From Demequina maris (GTDB lineage Bacteria; Actinomycetota; Actinomycetes; Actinomycetales; Demequinaceae), in NCBI RefSeq assembly GCF_000971155.1, contig NZ_BBLX01000004.1, forward strand, positions 62,001 to 126,000: a stretch of 64,000 nt of DNA, written 5' to 3'. The notes under the pieces were generated by a model that saw nothing but the letters and a program-made list of their open reading frames with translations, was not told the origin of the DNA and made no database searches. Each line of letters opens with the position of its first letter. The first letter of the stretch is position 1. The position numbers and the translations under genes were made by a program. Of this stretch, positions 18,213 to 30,000 are shown piece after piece.

Positions 18213-20213
18213 TCATGAGGGCCTCACGACCGCCGCGTGAGCGAGCGTGACTGCGGGGTCGAGGCGGACGTAGAAGTCGCGCCCCCACGTGTAGGTGGCG
18301 CCGCCGACGACGTCGTCGACGACGAGCCGCGCATCGTCGGCGAGGCCGAGCGCCGCGAGGTCGAGCGTGACCACGCCGGACTGGACGTGGTGCGGGTCGA
18401 AGCTCGCGACCACGATGACCGTGTCCGGCCGGCCGGTCGGGGACTCCTCGGCCGGCAGGTGCCGCGAGAAGCACAGGATCTCGGGGTTCGTCGTCGGGTG
18501 GACGCGCAGCCCGCGCAGCCTCCGCAGCGCCGGGTGCGCGGCGCGCGTCCGGTTGAGCGTGGTGAGCAGCGTCCTGATGCCGTAGCGGTCGGCGTCCGCC
18601 CAGTCGCGCTGCTTGAACTCGTACTTCTCGTTGTCGATCTGCTCCTCGACGCCCGGCCGCGGCACGTTCTCCACGAACTCGTAGCCGGTGTAGATGCCGT
18701 ACGAGGGCGAGCCGGTCGCGGCGAGCACCGCGCGCATCCGGTAGATCGCGGGCCCGCCGTGCTGCATGTCGGGCGTGAGGATGTCGTGCGTGGTGGGCCA
18801 GAAGTTCGGGCGCATGTAGAAGGACGCGTCGCCCGACACCTCCTCGAGGTACTCGCCCATCTCCTCCGCGTTCTGGCGCCACGTGAAGTACGTGTAGCTC
18901 TGGTGGAAGCCGATCTTGGCGAGCGTGTGCATCATCGCCGGCCGCGTGAAGGCCTCCGACAGGAAGATCACCTCGGGGTGGTCCTCGGCGATGTCGCGCA
19001 GCAGCCGCTCCCAGAACGTCAGCGGCTTGGTGTGCGGGTTGTCGACGCGGAACAGCGTGACGCCGGCGTCGATCCACACCTGCAGCATGTCGCGGATGGC
19101 GTGGTAGATGCCCTCGGGGTCGTTGTCGAAGTTGAGCGGGTAGATGTCCTGGTACTTCTTGGGCGGGTTCTCGGCGTACGCGATGGTGCCGTCGAGCCGC
19201 TGCGTGAACCACTCGGGGTGCTCCGTCACCCACGGGTGGTCGGGGGAGCACTGCAGCGCGACGTCGAGCGCGACCTCGAGGCCCACGGACCGGGCGGCCT
19301 TGACGAAGGACCGGAACCCGCGCATCGTCCCCAGGTCCGGGTGGATCGCGTCGTGGCCGCCCTCGGCGGCGCCGATCGCGTACGGGCTGCCCGGGTCGCT
19401 CGGCTCGGCCTTGAGCGAGTTGTTGCGGCCCTTGCGGTGCGTGAGCCCGATCGGGTGGATCGGGGTGAGGTAGACGACGTCGAAGCCCATGTCCGCGATC
19501 GCCGGCAGGCGCTTCGCGGCGGTCGTGAACGTGCCCGAGGTCCACTCGCCGGTGCGCTTGACGATGCGGGCGCCCTCGGACCGCGGGAAGATCTCGTACC
19601 AGGCCGATACCAGGGCCTTCTCGCGCTGCACGAGCAGCGGGTACTCGGCGGACGTGGTGACCCAGTCGCGCAGCGGCGCCGCCGTGAGGGCCGCCTTGAG
19701 CTCGGGGGACGATGCGGGGGCGAGGCGGGCCTCGGGCGCCAGGGAGCCGTCCTGGAGCGAGGCGATCGCGCCCTCGAGGAGCGCCTTGCGGGCCGGCGTG
19801 TGACGCACCTCGGTGAGCGCGCGCGTGAGGATCGCGACGCCCTCGTCGAGCATGAGCTGGACGTCGACGCCCGCGTGGACCTTGACCTCGGCCGCGTGGC
19901 GCCAGGTCGACACCGGGTCCGACCAGGCCTCCACCCGGAAGCGGTGCAGCCCCTCGTGGCGGGGGGTGAGGATCGCGCGGTAGGTGCTGGTGCCCCAGTC
20001 GTGCAGCGGCATCGGCAGGCGCTCGTGGCGGCCGTCCGGCCGTGTCACGACGACGGTCGCGCCCTCGGCGTCGTGGCCCTCGCGGAAGATCGTGGCGGTG
20101 ATCGGGACGGCCTCGCCGACCACCGCGCGGGCCGGCCAGCGCCCCTCCTCGAGCGAGGGCTGGACCCCCACGATGGGGATGCGACCGACGGACGTCTCAG
20201 CGGAGCGGGCCAT
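18213..20213 (-). CDS. glgE: alpha-1,4-glucan:maltose-1-phosphate maltosyltransferase
   Basis: 666 residues. GlgE (GH13_3) extends alpha-glucan using maltose-1-phosphate in the trehalose-to-glycogen route. Seen: an N-terminal Ig-like domain (RIPIVGVQPSLEEGRWPARA), HPIGLTHRKGRNN near residue 240, nucleophile motif FRVDNPHTKP (Asp391) and acid/base FLSEAFTRP (Glu420). The ATG at 20213 matches the family N-terminus and lies 7 nt after a TAGGTT -10 box; the frame extends 36 codons further but without family character. It forms an operon with glgB. TreS and the maltokinase that make its donor are not in the window. Confidence 0.95.
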   Translation of the reverse strand: MARSAETSVGRIPIVGVQPSLEEGRWPARAVVGEAVPITATIFREGHDAEGATVVVTRPDGRHERLPMPLHDWGTSTYRAILTPRHEGLHRFRVEAWSDPVSTWRHAAEVKVHAGVDVQLMLDEGVAILTRALTEVRHTPARKALLEGAIASLQDGSLAPEARLAPASSPELKAALTAAPLRDWVTTSAEYPLLVQREKALVSAWYEIFPRSEGARIVKRTGEWTSGTFTTAAKRLPAIADMGFDVVYLTPIHPIGLTHRKGRNNSLKAEPSDPGSPYAIGAAEGGHDAIHPDLGTMRGFRSFVKAARSVGLEVALDVALQCSPDHPWVTEHPEWFTQRLDGTIAYAENPPKKYQDIYPLNFDNDPEGIYHAIRDMLQVWIDAGVTLFRVDNPHTKPLTFWERLLRDIAEDHPEVIFLSEAFTRPAMMHTLAKIGFHQSYTYFTWRQNAEEMGEYLEEVSGDASFYMRPNFWPTTHDILTPDMQHGGPAIYRMRAVLAATGSPSYGIYTGYEFVENVPRPGVEEQIDNEKYEFKQRDWADADRYGIRTLLTTLNRTRAAHPALRRLRGLRVHPTTNPEILCFSRHLPAEESPTGRPDTVIVVASFDPHHVQSGVVTLDLAALGLADDARLVVDDVVGGATYTWGRDFYVRLDPAVTLAHAAVVRPS

Positions 20214-20226
20214 GCCCCCGAACCTA
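20214..20226 (-). promoter_or_regulatory. leaderless glgE promoter (-10)
   Basis: On the minus strand TAGGTT (20226-20221) is followed by 7 nt and the glgE ATG. No clear Shine-Dalgarno precedes the ATG. Confidence 0.5.
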
Positions 20227-20343
20227 CTCGCAATGCGCGGCGAGCGATACCAGGGAGCCCCGCGTGCCAGGGGTGTCGCCGACCCGGGACCTGCGGTGTC
20301 GTGCGCCCGTCCGAACACCATGTAATGTGTGGCACGCGGTTCA

Positions 20344-20357
20344 TGTAACCGCTTGCA
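20344..20357. promoter_or_regulatory. LacI-family operator
   Basis: TGTAACCGCTTGCA fits the LacI-family consensus TGNAANCGNTTNCA at every fixed base. It lies 131 bp upstream of the glgE start and 181 bp upstream of the GH42 start. No LacI-family gene is in the window, so the regulator is encoded elsewhere. Confidence 0.65.
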
Positions 20358-20460
20358 TCCAAAGGAGGTTGTGCGCGGTCACGGATCGATAACGACGTGT
20401 CTCGAATGGGTCACGACGCAGCGCTCGATTTGTAGGGACACGGTCCGAGGGTCATAGACT

Positions 20461-20473
20461 GTGATCGGTCCCA
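20461..20473 (-). promoter_or_regulatory. galactan-locus motif TGGRACCGNTCAC, site 1
   Basis: On the minus strand it reads TGGGACCGATCAC, 65 bp before the GH42 ATG. Two close relatives lie upstream of the GH53 gene (26749 and 26818), and a weaker one lies upstream of the substrate-binding protein gene (22615). Confidence 0.4.
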
Positions 20474-20537
20474 GTACGGGCGGCCAAGGACGGCCGCCAC
20501 GGTTTTGCGAGGCTCCTTCGGGGGCCGGAGGAGTGTC

Positions 20538-22571
20538 ATGACGGCAGCGATGAGCTGGCCCCTGCTCGAGGGTCTCGCCTACGGCGGCGACTACAACCCC
20601 GAGCAGTGGCCCCGCGAGACGTGGGACGAGGACGTGCGTCTCATGCGCGAGGCCGGCGTGAACATCGTGTCCGTCGGCATCTTCTCGTGGGCCATGCTCG
20701 AGCCCGAGGAGGGCGTCTACGACTTCGCGTGGATGGACGACCTGCTCGACCTGCTCCACGCCCACGGCATCGCCGCGGACCTGGGCACGCCGTCGGTCTC
20801 GCCGCCCGCCTGGTTCTTCCACCGCTACCCGGACGCCCGCGTGACGGACAAGGACGGCACCGTCATGGGCTTCGGCTCGCGCGGCATGGCCTCCCACGCC
20901 GCTCCCGAGTACCGCGAGGCGATCGCCCGCATGGCGGGCGCGCTCGCGGAGCGCTACGGCGACCACCCGGCCGTGGTGATGTGGCACATCCACAACGAGT
21001 ACGGCGTGCCCGTCGCCGAGGACTTCGGCCCGCGCGCCGTCGCCTCGTGGCGGCGCTGGCTCGAGGAGCGCTACGGCTCGCTCGACGCGCTCAACGCCGC
21101 CTGGGGCACCGCGTTCTGGGGTCAGCGCTACGGCGCATGGGAGCACGTGGTCGCCCCCGCCGCCACGCCCACCATCGTGAACCCCGCGATGAAGCTGGAC
21201 TGGGCGCGGTTCACCGACGACCAGCTGCGCGAGTGCTTCGTGATCGAGCGCGATGCGATCCGCGCGCACGCGGACCAGCCCATCACCACCAACTTCATGG
21301 CCCACCAGTCGTGGAACACGGACCTGTGGAAGTGGGCCGAGCTCGTCGACGTCGTCTCCGACGACCACTACCTGTGGTCGCCCGACCCCGACGCGCACGT
21401 GGGCCTCGCGCTGTCCGCCGACCTCACCCGCTCCGTCGCCGGCGGCAAGCCGTGGATCCTCATGGAGCACTCCACGTCCGCGGTCAACTGGCAGGGCCGC
21501 AACACCGCCAAGCGCCCCGGAGAGATGCGCCGCAACGCGCTCACCCACCTCGGCCGCGGCGCCGACGCGATCATGTTCTTCCAGTGGCGCGCCTCCCGCT
21601 CCGGCGCGGAGAAGTTCCACTCGGCGATGCTCCCGCACGCCGGCGCCTCGTCCCGCGTCTTCCGCGAGGTCGTCGAGCTCGGCGGGCACCTCGAGGACGC
21701 CGCGGCGGTCCGCGGCTCGGTCGTGCAGGCCGACGTCGCGGTGCTCTACGACTGGGAGTCGCTGTGGGCCCAGGACCTCGAGTGGCGCCCCTCCGACGAC
21801 GTGCAGTTCCGCGAGCGGATGCGCGCCTTCTACGAGCGCCTGTGGCGCGACGGCGTGACCGTCGACTTCGCGCACCCGGGCCAGGACCTGTCGGGCTACA
21901 AGCTCGTCGTGGCCCCCGCCTCGTACCTGCTCACCGCATCGTCCGCCGCGAACCTCACGCGCTACGTCGAGGCCGGTGGCACGCTGCTCGTGAACTTCTT
22001 CTCCGCGATCGTCGACGAGCACGACGCGGTCCACGAGGGTGGCTTCGTCGCCCCGCTCAAGGACGCGCTCGGCCTCACGGTCGAGGAGTTCCTGCCGCTG
22101 CGCGAGGGCGAGACGGCGACCGTGCGCTGGACGCGCGGCGAGCCGCTCGAGCTGCCCTCCGACGTGTGGCAGGAGGACATCGCGCTCGCGGGCGCCGAGG
22201 TGGTCGCGGAGAACGCGACCGGCCCGGGCGCCGGCATGCCCGCGATCACCCGCAACGAGCACGGGAAGGGCGTGGGCTGGTACGTCGGCACGCGCCTCGA
22301 CGTGCACGCGCTCAAGGCCGTGTTCGACGCGGTCTACGCCGACGCCGGCGTCGAGGCCTCGGGGCTTCCCGAGACCCTCGAGGTCGTGACGCGTCACGGC
22401 GCTGCTGAGGACTTCGTCGTCGCCGTCAACCACGGTGACGACGCAGCTCTGCTCCCGGTGGCAGGAACCGACCTGCTGACCGGGCGCGAGACCGATGGCG
22501 AGCTCGAGGTGCCGGGAGGCGGCGTCGCCGTCGTCCGCACCGCGGGCACGACCGGAGGTGAGGAGGTCTGA
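20538..22571 (+). CDS. ganA: GH42 beta-galactosidase
   Basis: 677 residues, a normal length for GH42. It hydrolyses terminal beta-galactosides, here most likely galacto-oligosaccharides from beta-1,4-galactan. No signal peptide, so cytoplasmic. Seen: YGGDYNPEQW at the N-terminus, MWHIHNEYG with acid/base Glu154, and LMEHSTSAVNWQ with nucleophile Glu310; then the trimerisation and C-terminal domains. The ATG at 20538 has GGAGGAG upstream; the frame is open 11 codons earlier but without an SD. The neighbours (sugar importer, secreted GH53) form the same set as Bacillus gan genes, which is why the symbol is used. Confidence 0.94.
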   Translation: MTAAMSWPLLEGLAYGGDYNPEQWPRETWDEDVRLMREAGVNIVSVGIFSWAMLEPEEGVYDFAWMDDLLDLLHAHGIAADLGTPSVSPPAWFFHRYPDARVTDKDGTVMGFGSRGMASHAAPEYREAIARMAGALAERYGDHPAVVMWHIHNEYGVPVAEDFGPRAVASWRRWLEERYGSLDALNAAWGTAFWGQRYGAWEHVVAPAATPTIVNPAMKLDWARFTDDQLRECFVIERDAIRAHADQPITTNFMAHQSWNTDLWKWAELVDVVSDDHYLWSPDPDAHVGLALSADLTRSVAGGKPWILMEHSTSAVNWQGRNTAKRPGEMRRNALTHLGRGADAIMFFQWRASRSGAEKFHSAMLPHAGASSRVFREVVELGGHLEDAAAVRGSVVQADVAVLYDWESLWAQDLEWRPSDDVQFRERMRAFYERLWRDGVTVDFAHPGQDLSGYKLVVAPASYLLTASSAANLTRYVEAGGTLLVNFFSAIVDEHDAVHEGGFVAPLKDALGLTVEEFLPLREGETATVRWTRGEPLELPSDVWQEDIALAGAEVVAENATGPGAGMPAITRNEHGKGVGWYVGTRLDVHALKAVFDAVYADAGVEASGLPETLEVVTRHGAAEDFVVAVNHGDDAALLPVAGTDLLTGRETDGELEVPGGGVAVVRTAGTTGGEEV

Positions 22572-22614
22572 CCCGCGGGGAGGGACCGGGCTGCGCCGGT
22601 GCCGAACCCAGACC

Positions 22615-22628
22615 TGTTGGAACCAACT
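22615..22628. promoter_or_regulatory. imperfect palindrome upstream of the galactan importer
   Basis: GTTGG-AA-CCAAC lies 107 bp upstream of the ganS ATG. Its GTTGGAACC part is shared with the palindrome upstream of the GH53 gene (26744-26757), which suggests one regulator. A -10 candidate TAACCT follows at about 22668-22673. The rest of 22572-22734 holds an inverted repeat CCAGAG...CTCTGG and no gene. Confidence 0.4.
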
Positions 22629-22734
22629 GAAGATCCGGGGCTCCCGACCGGGGGACCCACTCGGAAGTAACCTGTCGCAGAGACGCGATCTCACCAGAGG
22701 CGCGCAATGTGGCTCCACTCTGGAAGGAATATCC

Positions 22735-23997
22735 ATGCGTAACACGATCGGCAAGGTCGCCGTTGTGGCGACGTCTGTCGCGCTTCTCGCCGCGTGCTCG
22801 TCGGGCACGACGACGGAGGAGGCCAGCTCCACCCCCGAGGCCTCGGCCTCCGAGACCTCGTCGGCCATCGACGCCACGGGTCTCACGCTCACCATCTGGG
22901 TCGACGAGAACCGTCAGCCCGCCGTCGAGGCCGCGGCCGCGGCGTTCGAGGAGGAGACCGGCGCGACCGTCGAGCTCGTCCAGAAGAACTTCGACGACCT
23001 CCGTGCCGACTTCCTCGCCCAGGTCCCGACCGGCGAGGGCCCGGACATCACCATCGGTGCCCACGACTGGCTGGGCGCCTTCGTCACCGACGGTGTCGTC
23101 AACACCGTCGACCTCGGCGCGAACGCCTCGAGCTTCTCGCAGGTCGCCGTGGACGCGGTCACCTACGACGGCCAGGTCTACGGCATGCCGTACTCGACCG
23201 AGGCCATCGCCCTGATCCAGAACACGGACCTCGTTGGCGAGGACGCCCCGGCGACGTGGGACGACATGATCAAGGCCGGCAAGGACTCGGGCGCCAAGTA
23301 CCCGTTCTGCATCAACACGAACGGCGCGACCGGTGACGGCTACACCATGTACCCGTTCCAGACGTCGTTCGGTGCCCCGGTGTTCGTCCAGGAGGGTGGC
23401 TCGTACACCTCCGAGGTCGGCATGGGCGGCGACGCGGGCGAGGCCTTCGCCACGTGGCTCGGCGAGAACGGCGAGAAGGGCACCGGCCTGATCTCGACCA
23501 CCATCGACTACGCGACCAACAACGAGCTCTTCAACTCGGGCAAGTGCGCGTTCACGGTCCAGGGCCCCTGGGCGCTCGGCGACTACGCCGACGTCAACTT
23601 CAAGGTGAACCCGGTGCCGTCGGCCGGTGGCGAGACCGCCGCGCCGTTCGTGGGCGTCCAGGCGTTCTACGTCTCGTCGCAGTCGGAGAACGCGCTCCTC
23701 GCGAACACGTTCCTCACCAACTACATCGCGACGCCGGACGCCATGCAGGCGCTCTACGACGCCGACCCGCGCCTCCCCGCGTACGAGGGTGTCGACACCT
23801 CGTCGGCCGCCTTCCCCGAGGCGATCGAGGGCTTCCAGGCCTCGGCCGACCAGGGCGTCCCGATGCCGTCCATCCCCGAGATGGGCTCCGTGTGGGACTA
23901 CTGGAACGCTGCCGAGTCCAAGATCATCAAGGGTGCTGACCCGGTCAAGACCTGGAACAAGATGATCACCGACCTCACCGCGGCCCTCGAGGGCTAA
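22735..23997 (+). CDS. ganS: sugar ABC transporter substrate-binding lipoprotein (galacto-oligosaccharide/maltose type)
   Basis: 420 residues. Lipobox LAAC (Cys21) anchors it outside the membrane. It is a MalE-type binding protein: LTIWVDENRQPAVEAAAAAFEE at the N-terminus (first 20 shown as LTIWVDENRQ and PAVEAAAAAF), GPDITIGAHDWLGAF near residue 102, YGMPYSTEAIAL, FTVQGPWALGDY near 265 and FLTNYIATPDAMQALYDADP. It delivers an oligosaccharide to GanPQ. The ATG has TGGAAGGAA upstream. Position between GH42 and GH53 genes argues for galacto-oligosaccharides; MalE relatives bind maltodextrins, which cannot be excluded. Confidence 0.88.
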   Translation: MRNTIGKVAVVATSVALLAACSSGTTTEEASSTPEASASETSSAIDATGLTLTIWVDENRQPAVEAAAAAFEEETGATVELVQKNFDDLRADFLAQVPTGEGPDITIGAHDWLGAFVTDGVVNTVDLGANASSFSQVAVDAVTYDGQVYGMPYSTEAIALIQNTDLVGEDAPATWDDMIKAGKDSGAKYPFCINTNGATGDGYTMYPFQTSFGAPVFVQEGGSYTSEVGMGGDAGEAFATWLGENGEKGTGLISTTIDYATNNELFNSGKCAFTVQGPWALGDYADVNFKVNPVPSAGGETAAPFVGVQAFYVSSQSENALLANTFLTNYIATPDAMQALYDADPRLPAYEGVDTSSAAFPEAIEGFQASADQGVPMPSIPEMGSVWDYWNAAESKIIKGADPVKTWNKMITDLTAALEG

Positions 23998-24010
23998 GAG
24001 GTTCCACCTC

Positions 24011-24043
24011 GCGGGGCGGGGCGCCACACGCGTCCCGCCCCGC
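24011..24043 (+). terminator. intra-operon hairpin after ganS (probable attenuator)
   Basis: GCGGGGCGGG (24011-24020) pairs perfectly with CCCGCCCCGC (24034-24043). It lies between the binding-protein gene and the permease genes and could let more binding protein than permease be made, by partial termination or by protecting the 3' end of the upstream mRNA. Confidence 0.6.
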
Positions 24044-24093
24044 ACCGGAGGACCCCGGCAGGGGCCGACGAGCTGATGGGAACAGGAGAGCAG

Positions 24094-25691
<1,598 letters not shown>

Positions 25692-25692
<1 letters not shown>

Positions 25693-26588
25693 TGGCCACC
25701 GACGCTACCGCCACCAGCAGGGACAACCGCCGCAACGCCACCCGCCGCAAGCGGTGGTGGGCCGAGGTCGGCTGGAAGTACCCGTTCGCCGCGCTGGTGA
25801 TCTTCTACGCGGCCTTCCCGCTCGTGTTCGTGCTGTCCGCGTCGTTCGACGAGCGCGGCAGCCTCGCGAGCGCGTCGCAGCTGTTCGCCTCGTTCAGCCT
25901 CGTCAACTACCAGGAGCTCAACGACACGCTCTTCTGGACGTGGATGGGCAACTCCCTCGTCATCGGCGTGGCCGCGGCGGTGGGCGCGGTGCTCATGGGC
26001 GCGGCCGCCGCGTACGCGTTCTCGCGCTTCCGCTTCAAGGGCCGGCGCACGTCGCTGACGGGCCTGCTGATCCTGCAGATGTTCCCGCAGACGCTCGCGT
26101 TCGTCGCGATCTTCCTGCTGCTGATCTCCCTCGGCGAGGTGGTCCCGTCGCTGGGCATCAACTCCAAGCTCGCGCTGATCTGCGTCTACCTGGGGACCGC
26201 GCTCGGCGCGAACACGTTCCTCATGTACGGCTTCTTCAACTCCATCCCCGCGGAGATGGACGAGGCCGCGAAGATCGACGGCGCCAGCCACGCGCAGATC
26301 TTCTGGGGCATGATCATCCCGCTGGTGCGCCCGATCCTCGCGGTGGTGGGCCTGCTCGCGTTCATCTCGGCGTTCAACGACTACATCCTCGCGAGGGTGG
26401 TGCTCGTGTCGCAGGAGAACTGGACGCTCGCGATCGGCATGTACAACTGGGTGTCCGACCAGCTCACCGCGCGCTGGGGCATCTTCTCCGCCGGCGCGGT
26501 GATCGCCGCGACGCCCATCCTGGTGCTGTTCCTGTCGCTCCAGAAGCTCATCGTGGGAGGCCTCACGTCGGGATCCGTCAAGGGCTGA
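25692..26588 (+). CDS. ganQ: sugar ABC transporter permease, MalG type
   Basis: 298 residues, six predicted membrane helices, with the EAA loop AEMDEAAKIDGASHAQIFW near residue 190 and the C-terminal LSLQKLIVGGLTSGSVKG typical of MalG. It is the second permease of the galactan importer. Its ATG shares one base with the ganP stop and has GAGGAG upstream. The transcript ends at the strong hairpin 26606-26644, so the GH53 gene is transcribed separately. Confidence 0.9.
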
Positions 26589-26605
26589 CGGCCTTCCTTC
26601 CAGGG

Positions 26606-26644
26606 ACGGGGTCCGCAGCGGCGCAGCGCCGCTCCGGACCCCGT
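26606..26644 (+). terminator. rho-independent-type terminator after ganQ
   Basis: ACGGGGTCCG and CGGACCCCGT arms enclose an inner AGCGGCG/CGCCGCT stem, 17 paired bases in all, followed by TTCCTG. It lies 18 nt after the ganQ stop. Confidence 0.8.
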
Positions 26645-26748
26645 TCCTGTGCCCGGGCGGGCGACGGGCGGACGATGCGCGGCCACCCCGGGGACGATGC
26701 GCCCCGCCCCGGTGCCCTGAGAGCGCGCGAGTGCACGCGTCGCCCGGT

Positions 26749-26761
26749 TGGAACCGGTCAC
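26749..26761 (+). promoter_or_regulatory. galactan-locus motif TGGRACCGNTCAC, site 2
   Basis: TGGAACCGGTCAC, overlapping the palindrome CCGGTT-GG-AACCGG. It is one of three matches, all in galactan-locus promoter regions. Confidence 0.4.
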
Positions 26762-26817
26762 AGTTGTGTCACGATCCGCGCCGAGGCCCCCGCCCGGGCG
26801 CGCCGGGCGCGTTAGGT

Positions 26818-26830
26818 TGGGACCGTTCAC
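26818..26830 (+). promoter_or_regulatory. galactan-locus motif TGGRACCGNTCAC, site 3
   Basis: TGGGACCGTTCAC overlaps the end of the TAGGTT -10 candidate (26813-26818), a position suited to repression of the GH53 promoter. Confidence 0.4.
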
Positions 26831-27025
26831 AGGGTGCGGTGGGACCGCGCTCGTCGGACAGCGGCCGTGAGGCCATCCGATTCGCAGGGGAGTCGTGCGG
26901 GACGGGGCAGGGAGGCCCCGCGACGCCACGCCGCCCGTGAGGATCCCACCCGGCACGGACCCACCCCCCGCGCCCGGACCGCCGGCTCGTGCCGGCAGAT
27001 CACTGTCGATCACAGGGAAGGAATC

Positions 27026-30000
27026 ATGAGACTCACTCTCAGGTCCACAAGCGCCGCGACCGCGGCGACCGCCATGGCGGTCTGCGGCGTCGTCGCGGTG
27101 CCAGGCGCGGCCGCCGCCGCGGATGAGCCCCTCGAGGCGGGCATCACGGTGCCGCAGGTCGAGAACCTCGCAGCGGACTTCATGAACGGCGTCGACGCGT
27201 CGTCGGTGCTGTCGCTCGAGGAGAGCGGCGTGACGTTCAAGGACTTCGACGGCCAGGAGGCCGACCTGTTCGAGGTCATGGCGGACGCGGGCGTCAACTA
27301 CGCGCGCATCCGCGTGTGGAACGACCCGTACGACGGCGAGGGCCACGGCTACGGCGGCGGCACGGTCGACGTCGCGCGCGCCACCGAGATCGGCCAGCGC
27401 GCCACCGCCGCCGGCATGAGGGTGTTCGTCGACTTCCACTACGCGGACTTCTGGGCGCACCCGGGCCAGCAGCCCGTGCCGAAGGCCTGGGACGGGATGA
27501 CCGCCGCCGAGAAGGCCGACGCGCTCTACGACTTCACCGCCGACGCGCTCCAGACCATGGAGGACGCGGGCGTCGACGTCGGGATGGTGCAGATCGGCAA
27601 CGAGACCACCAACCTCCAGCTCTCGGGCGAGAGCTGGCCCGCGTCCGCGGCGCTGTTCCAGGCCGGCTCCCAGGCGGTGCGCGACACCGTGCCGGACGCC
27701 AAGGTCGCGGTGCACTTCACGAACCCCGAGCGGGGCACGTACCTGGGCTACGCCGCGCAGCTCGCCGAGGGCCCCGACGGCGTCGAGGGCACCGGCGACG
27801 AGATCGACTACGACGTGTTCGCCAGCTCGTACTACGCGTACTGGCACGGCACCACCGCGAACCTCACGACGCAGCTGAGCAACGTCGCGGAGACGTACGG
27901 CAAGGACGTCATCGTCGCGGAGACCTCATGGGCGCACACCCTCGAGGACGGCGACGGGTACGCCAACAACATCCGCACGGCCTACGACCAGTACTCCTCC
28001 ACGGTGCAGGGTCAGGCGCTCGCGGTACGCGACGTCATCGCGGCGGTCGCGGACGTCGGCGACGCCGGCCTGGGCGTCTTCTACTGGGAGCCCGCGTGGC
28101 TGCCCGTCGGCCCCCCGGAGGAGGCCGAGCAGAACGCGCTCCTGTGGGAGGAGTTCGGCTCCGGCTGGGCGTCCTCCTACGCCGGCGAGTACTCGGCCGA
28201 CGCGGCCGCCAACTACGGCGGCTCCGGCTGGGACAACCAGGCGCTGTTCGACTTCGACGGCACCCCGCTCGAGTCGCTGCGCGTGTGGGACTACGTCCGC
28301 ACCGGCACCGTCGCGCCGCGCGAGGTCGACCAGATCGCGGCGCCCGACCTCACCGTGAACGACGGCGACGCGATCACCCTGCCCGCGACCGTGACCGTCA
28401 AGTACACCGACGGCACCTCCGAGGATGCGGCGGTCACCTGGACCTTCGACCAGTCCTGGGCCACGGGCGCCGGGCAGTACACCGTCCACGGCGTGACCGC
28501 GGGCGGCGATGCCGTCACGGCGACCCTCACGGTCCTCGACCCCACGGTCGACTCGACCAACTACGTGGTCAACCCGGGCTTCGAGGACGGCGTCGCGCCC
28601 TGGACGGGCACCGCCAACCTGTCGTCGACCTCCGACCCGCTGGACTCGACCCGCTCCGCGCACTTCTACACGGCCAGCGGCGGCACCCGCACGGTGATCC
28701 AGGAGATCACCGGGGTCCCCGAGGGCGACTACCGGCTGTCGGTGTACGCCCAGGGCCGCGCGAAGGTGGCGGGGGAGACCACCTACATCAGCGCATCGTC
28801 CGGCATCGCCACGGTCAACCGGGAGTTCTCGCTGGCGGGCTACAACGTCTGGCAGCACCCGGTCACCGACCTCATCCACGTCAACGCCGGCGACGCCATC
28901 ACGATCTCCGCGACTGTGATCGTCACTGACGGCGCATGGGGCTCGTTCGACGACTTCGCGCTCGTCGCTGACGTCCCCGTCGCGGAGGCGGACACGTCCG
29001 CTTTGGCGGATGTCGTCGCCGAGGCCGAGGCGCTCGACCGCGGCGAGTGGTCGGCGGTGTCGATGTTCCAGGTCGACAAGTCGCTGCGCCGCGCGGGCTT
29101 CGTGCTCGGCTCCGACCAGCCGAGCCAGGCCTCTGTCGACGCGGCGGTCGCGGCGGTGCGCGCCGCGATCGACGCGCTCGAGCCCGGCGACGGCAGCATC
29201 CCGGAGCCCACGGTGCGCCCGGTGGCGCTCACGGTCACCGAGGGGGACGCCATCGAGCTCCCCGGCACCGTCACGCTCGACGCCTACGACGAGACCACCA
29301 CCACGGAGCCCGTGGTGTGGAACGGCTCGCTCGCGTGGATCGACGGCCCCGGCGTCTACACCGTGACGGGCGTGACCGACGGCGGCCGCACGGCGACCGC
29401 CACCGTGACGGTGACCGCGCGGGCGCTGCTGCTCAACGGCGGCTTCGAGAAGGGCGGCGACGACGTGTCGCCGTGGAACCTCGAGGCGACCCCGTGGCCG
29501 GCGGGCGACGTCGGCACCTTCTGGGTCAACGGCGACGGCCCGCAGCACGGCAGCTACGCGCTCAACCTGTGGAACGGCACCGGCGCGGCGTTCGACGTCA
29601 GCGCAACCCAGGAGGTGAGCGGCCTCGCGGCCGGAACCTACCGGCTCTCCGGAAGCATCCGGGGCGGCGGCAGTGCCACCCTCGCGCTCACGGCGACCTC
29701 CGCGGTGGACGAGGCCTCGGCCGGCTTCACGTTCGGCGCCTGGAACGAGTGGGTGACGGCGAGCACCGAGGTGACCGTGGGCGAGGGCGGCGTCCTCACC
29801 GTCGCCTTCGCGGGCACCACGCAGCACGATGCGTGGGGCTACCTCGACGACGTCGTCCTCGAGCGGGTCGACGTGCCTGTGGCCGACACGGCCGCGCTCA
29901 CGGCCGCGCTCGACCAGGCGACGGCGCTCGACCGGTCCCGCTACACCGCGGACTCGCTCGCGGCGCTTGACCTCGCGGTCGAGGCGGCGAACGTGGTCCT

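Larger units (their letters stand above)
20227..20537. other. divergent control region between glgE and the GH42 gene
   Basis: This 311-bp stretch has no gene. It holds a perfect LacI-family operator match (20344-20357), the palindrome GCGGTT-5 nt-AACCGC overlapping it (20336-20352), and the motif shared with the other galactan promoters (20461-20473). It is noticeably less GC-rich than its flanks, as expected of a regulatory region. Confidence 0.6.
26645..27025. other. long leader/control region of the GH53 gene
   Basis: 381 bp without a convincing gene. It holds two copies of the 10-mer GGACGATGCG 22 bp apart (26670-26679, 26692-26701), a palindrome CCGGTT-GG-AACCGG (26744-26757), two copies of TGGRACCGNTCAC, and a -10 candidate TAGGTT (26813-26818). 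If that -10 is used the 5' UTR is about 200 nt, long enough for regulatory RNA structure; no known riboswitch was recognised. Confidence 0.5.

Noticed and set aside
20344-20357. The LacI operator as the main operator of the whole galactan locus
   Set aside because: No match was seen before the importer or GH53 genes; a different motif (TGGRACCGNTCAC) is shared there. It may serve glgE or only the GH42 gene.
26834-27025. N-terminal extension of the GH53 protein upstream of 27026
   Set aside because: The open frame continues upstream, but the ATG at 27026 has a good Shine-Dalgarno and begins a proper signal peptide; the extension is Arg/Pro-rich and lies over promoter motifs.
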